Shown: positions 39,943 through 41,483 of the stretch, piece by piece
Layout: every line of letters starts with the position of its first letter
Numbering within the stretch: the first letter of the stretch is position 1
Notes under the pieces: model-generated
Database searches by the model: none
What the model was told of the DNA's origin: nothing
Seen by the model: only the letters and a program-made list of their open reading frames with translations
Translations under genes and position numbers: made by a program
Assembly (NCBI RefSeq): GCF_000333275.1
Contig: NZ_BACU01000590.1
Coordinates: 1 to 41,483 of the forward strand
Source: Azospirillum sp. B4
GTDB lineage: Bacteria; Pseudomonadota; Alphaproteobacteria; Azospirillales; Azospirillaceae
Reading direction: 5' to 3'
Length of the DNA: 41,483 nt

Positions 39943-40454
39943 TTGCAACCAACGCTCTACTGGATGGCTGTCGATGGCCTACCCTGGACGGGCCGCCTGG
40001 CCATCATGGCACGGCCCCGGGCGGGCGATTGGCTGGAGGACGAGGTCGCGGCTGGCGCGCCGCCGGGGTCGATGAGGTGGTCAGCCTGCTGGAACCGGGC
40101 GAGGTCAGGGAACTGGCGCTCGGGGAAGAGGAGGCGCTGTGCCGGGGGCGGGGGCTGGCCTTCACCTCGCTCCCCATCCCTGATCGCGGCGTGCCGGAGT
40201 CGCGGCGCCAAATGGCGGCCTTGGTGCGGCGTCTTTCCCAGGACCTGATGGGCGGCCGTTCCATCGCCGTGCATTGCCGTGCCGGTATCGGGCGGTCGTC
40301 ATTGCTGGCGGCTGGCGTGATGGCCTGCGCCGGCCTGGATGTGTCAGAGGCGTTCGCGCGCATCGCCCAGGCCCGGGGCGTGCCCGTGCCGGATACGGAC
40401 GGGCAGCGCGCCTGGGTGCTGTCCTTTGCCGAGGCGCTGCCGCTGCTGGTCTGA
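39943..40454 (+). pseudogene. dual-specificity/tyrosine phosphatase-like gene, frameshifted
   Basis: Two frames combine to one protein. From TTG 39943 (AAGGGG site 7 bases upstream) the frame reads LYWMAVDGLPWTGRLAIMAR, then GDWLEDEVAA; the family continuation WRAAGVDEVVSLLEPGEV is found in another frame from 40053. Adding one base after 40052 restores a product of about 170 residues. The second part holds PIPDRGVPES and the complete active-site loop HCRAGIGRS (Cys and Arg for thiophosphate chemistry, at about 40268-40294), so the catalytic half is intact. A second candidate start, TTG 40029, would express only the intact part. Mutation or sequencing error are both possible; a second single-base loss exists at about 16295. 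Confidence 0.82.
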
Positions 40455-40455
40455 A

Positions 40456-41483
40456 TCAGCCCGCGTCCACCAGTTCGACGCCCAGGCTGGCCAGGGCCCG
40501 CCAGTAGCCGGGGTAGGTCTTGGCGACGCAGCCCGGGTCCAGGATGGTGATGTCGCGGATCTTCAGGCCGGCCAGGGCGAAGCTCATGGCGATGCGGTGG
40601 TCGGCGTAAGTCTCGATGCGGGTGGGCAGGCTCTGGCCCGCCAGGGCCGGGTCGCTGGCCACAGCCAAGTCGTCGCCTTCCTCCACCCCCAGCCCGGGGC
40701 GGATGCGCGACAGCTCGGTCGCCAACGCCGCCACGCGGTCGCACTCCTTGACGCGCAGGTTGGCGATGCCGGTGAAGCGCACCGGCGTGGCGTTGAAGGC
40801 CGCCAGCACCGCCAGCGTGGGGATGGCGTCCTGCATCTGCGATCCGTCGATGACGGCCGGCAGGTGGGGGAACAAACGGATGAAGTCGTAGGCCTTGGCG
40901 TCCGGCTGGGTGAAGGCCGTCGCCGGGGTGCCCAGGTCGATCGATCCCGCCGTCAAGGCCTCCGCCGCCCACAGGTAGGTGGCGGCCGACGCGTCGGGCT
41001 CGATATGGAAATCGGCGGCGGTGTAGCCGGTGGCGGCCACGGTCCACACCGTGTCGCTGGGGTGGCTGACCTTGGCGCCGAAGGCCGCCATGGCGGCGGT
41101 GGTGAGGTCGACGTATCCCTTGGCGCCGATGTCGGCGCCGGTCAGCACCACGTCGGTGGGCTGGGACCCCAGGGCGCCCATCATCAGCAAGGCGGAGACA
41201 TACTGGCTGGACAGGCCGCCGTCGATCTCCACCCGGCCACCGGCGTAGCCCTTCTGGCCGTTGACGGTGACGGGCGGGCAGCCGGTGGGGGCGTCGATGT
41301 CGATGCCCAGGGTCCTGAGGGCGGTGACCAGGGGGGCGATAGGGCGCTTGCGCATGTGGGCGTCGCCGTCCACCACCACCGTGCCATCCACGGCGGCGGC
41401 CACGGCGGCGGTCAAAAAGCGGGTGGCGGTGCCGGCGTTGCCCAGGAACAGCGGTTGGGCGGGGGCCCGCAGCCGGCCGGTGC
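40456..41483 (-). CDS. aroA: 3-phosphoshikimate 1-carboxyvinyltransferase (EPSP synthase), C-terminal part
   Basis: Transfers enolpyruvate from PEP to shikimate-3-phosphate in aromatic amino acid synthesis. About 342 residues are visible, from GTGRLRAPAQPLFLGNAGTA-type sequence to the natural stop; the N-terminus lies beyond the right edge. Recognisable: LGNAGTATRFLTAAV, DGDAHMRKRPIAPLVTALR, GGLSSQYVSALLMMG, RVKECDRVAALATEL and RIETYADHRIAMSFALAGL (active-site His and Arg). The stop is 1 base from the convergent phosphatase stop. Class I type by sequence. Confidence 0.96.
   Translation of the reverse strand, partial: TGRLRAPAQPLFLGNAGTATRFLTAAVAAAVDGTVVVDGDAHMRKRPIAPLVTALRTLGIDIDAPTGCPPVTVNGQKGYAGGRVEIDGGLSSQYVSALLMMGALGSQPTDVVLTGADIGAKGYVDLTTAAMAAFGAKVSHPSDTVWTVAATGYTAADFHIEPDASAATYLWAAEALTAGSIDLGTPATAFTQPDAKAYDFIRLFPHLPAVIDGSQMQDAIPTLAVLAAFNATPVRFTGIANLRVKECDRVAALATELSRIRPGLGVEEGDDLAVASDPALAGQSLPTRIETYADHRIAMSFALAGLKIRDITILDPGCVAKTYPGYWRALASLGVELVDAG

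Overview
This is a GC-rich window with long, tightly packed genes, Shine-Dalgarno-led starts and occasional GTG/TTG starts. Gene content points to an alphaproteobacterium, most plausibly Rhodospirillales/Azospirillaceae (Nitrospirillum, Niveispirillum or Azospirillum type). Pointers are a HisKA_2/HWE-type histidine kinase, a sigma-54 promoter in front of a lytic transglycosylase, the glnE-bcp neighbourhood and a TauABC/SsuABC-like cassette. The taxonomic call is inference; no rRNA or tRNA gene was seen.

Layout. 1-11382: five consecutive same-strand MacB/FtsX-type duplicated permeases (the first cut by the window edge), with no ATPase gene in view. 11471-13829: a PLP threonine/serine dehydratase, a 1-Cys peroxiredoxin and two small unknown genes. 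13830-14625: a long gene-free stretch with an AT-rich island, inverted repeats and a promoter, leading into an ABC importer cassette (14626-17281) whose permease gene carries a single-base frameshift. 17399-19240: a bidirectional terminator and an acyl-CoA dehydrogenase. 19482-20485: a near-perfect sigma-54 promoter driving a lytic transglycosylase. 20517-26957: histidine kinase, small ORF, FAD-linked 2-hydroxyacid dehydrogenase, TsaC/Sua5, an orphan ParA, an AraC regulator and a VOC protein.

26933-28744: an AAA/ABC ATPase plus DUF4276 pair, visibly AT-richer than its surroundings, sitting directly downstream of bcp; it looks like an acquired defence-type cassette. 28777-35913: bcp, glnE and, divergently, a large AsmA/YhdP-like protein. 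35915-39786: a secreted alpha/beta hydrolase, then a PadR regulator with two paralogous membrane-anchored Cys-containing proteins, one carrying a permease-prefix-like N-terminus. The PadR promoter and the region before the second paralogue share a 19-bp motif containing TACA-N-TGTA, so this looks like an autoregulated envelope module. 39943-41483: a frameshifted dual-specificity-type phosphatase gene and the C-terminal part of aroA.

Most original candidates: the PadR/prefix-domain/Cys-rich module and its shared operator; the AAA-DUF4276 pair; the tandem array of duplicated permeases; the sigma-54 promoter overlapping a palindrome; a possibly leaderless histidine kinase; and two frameshifted genes that need read-level confirmation.
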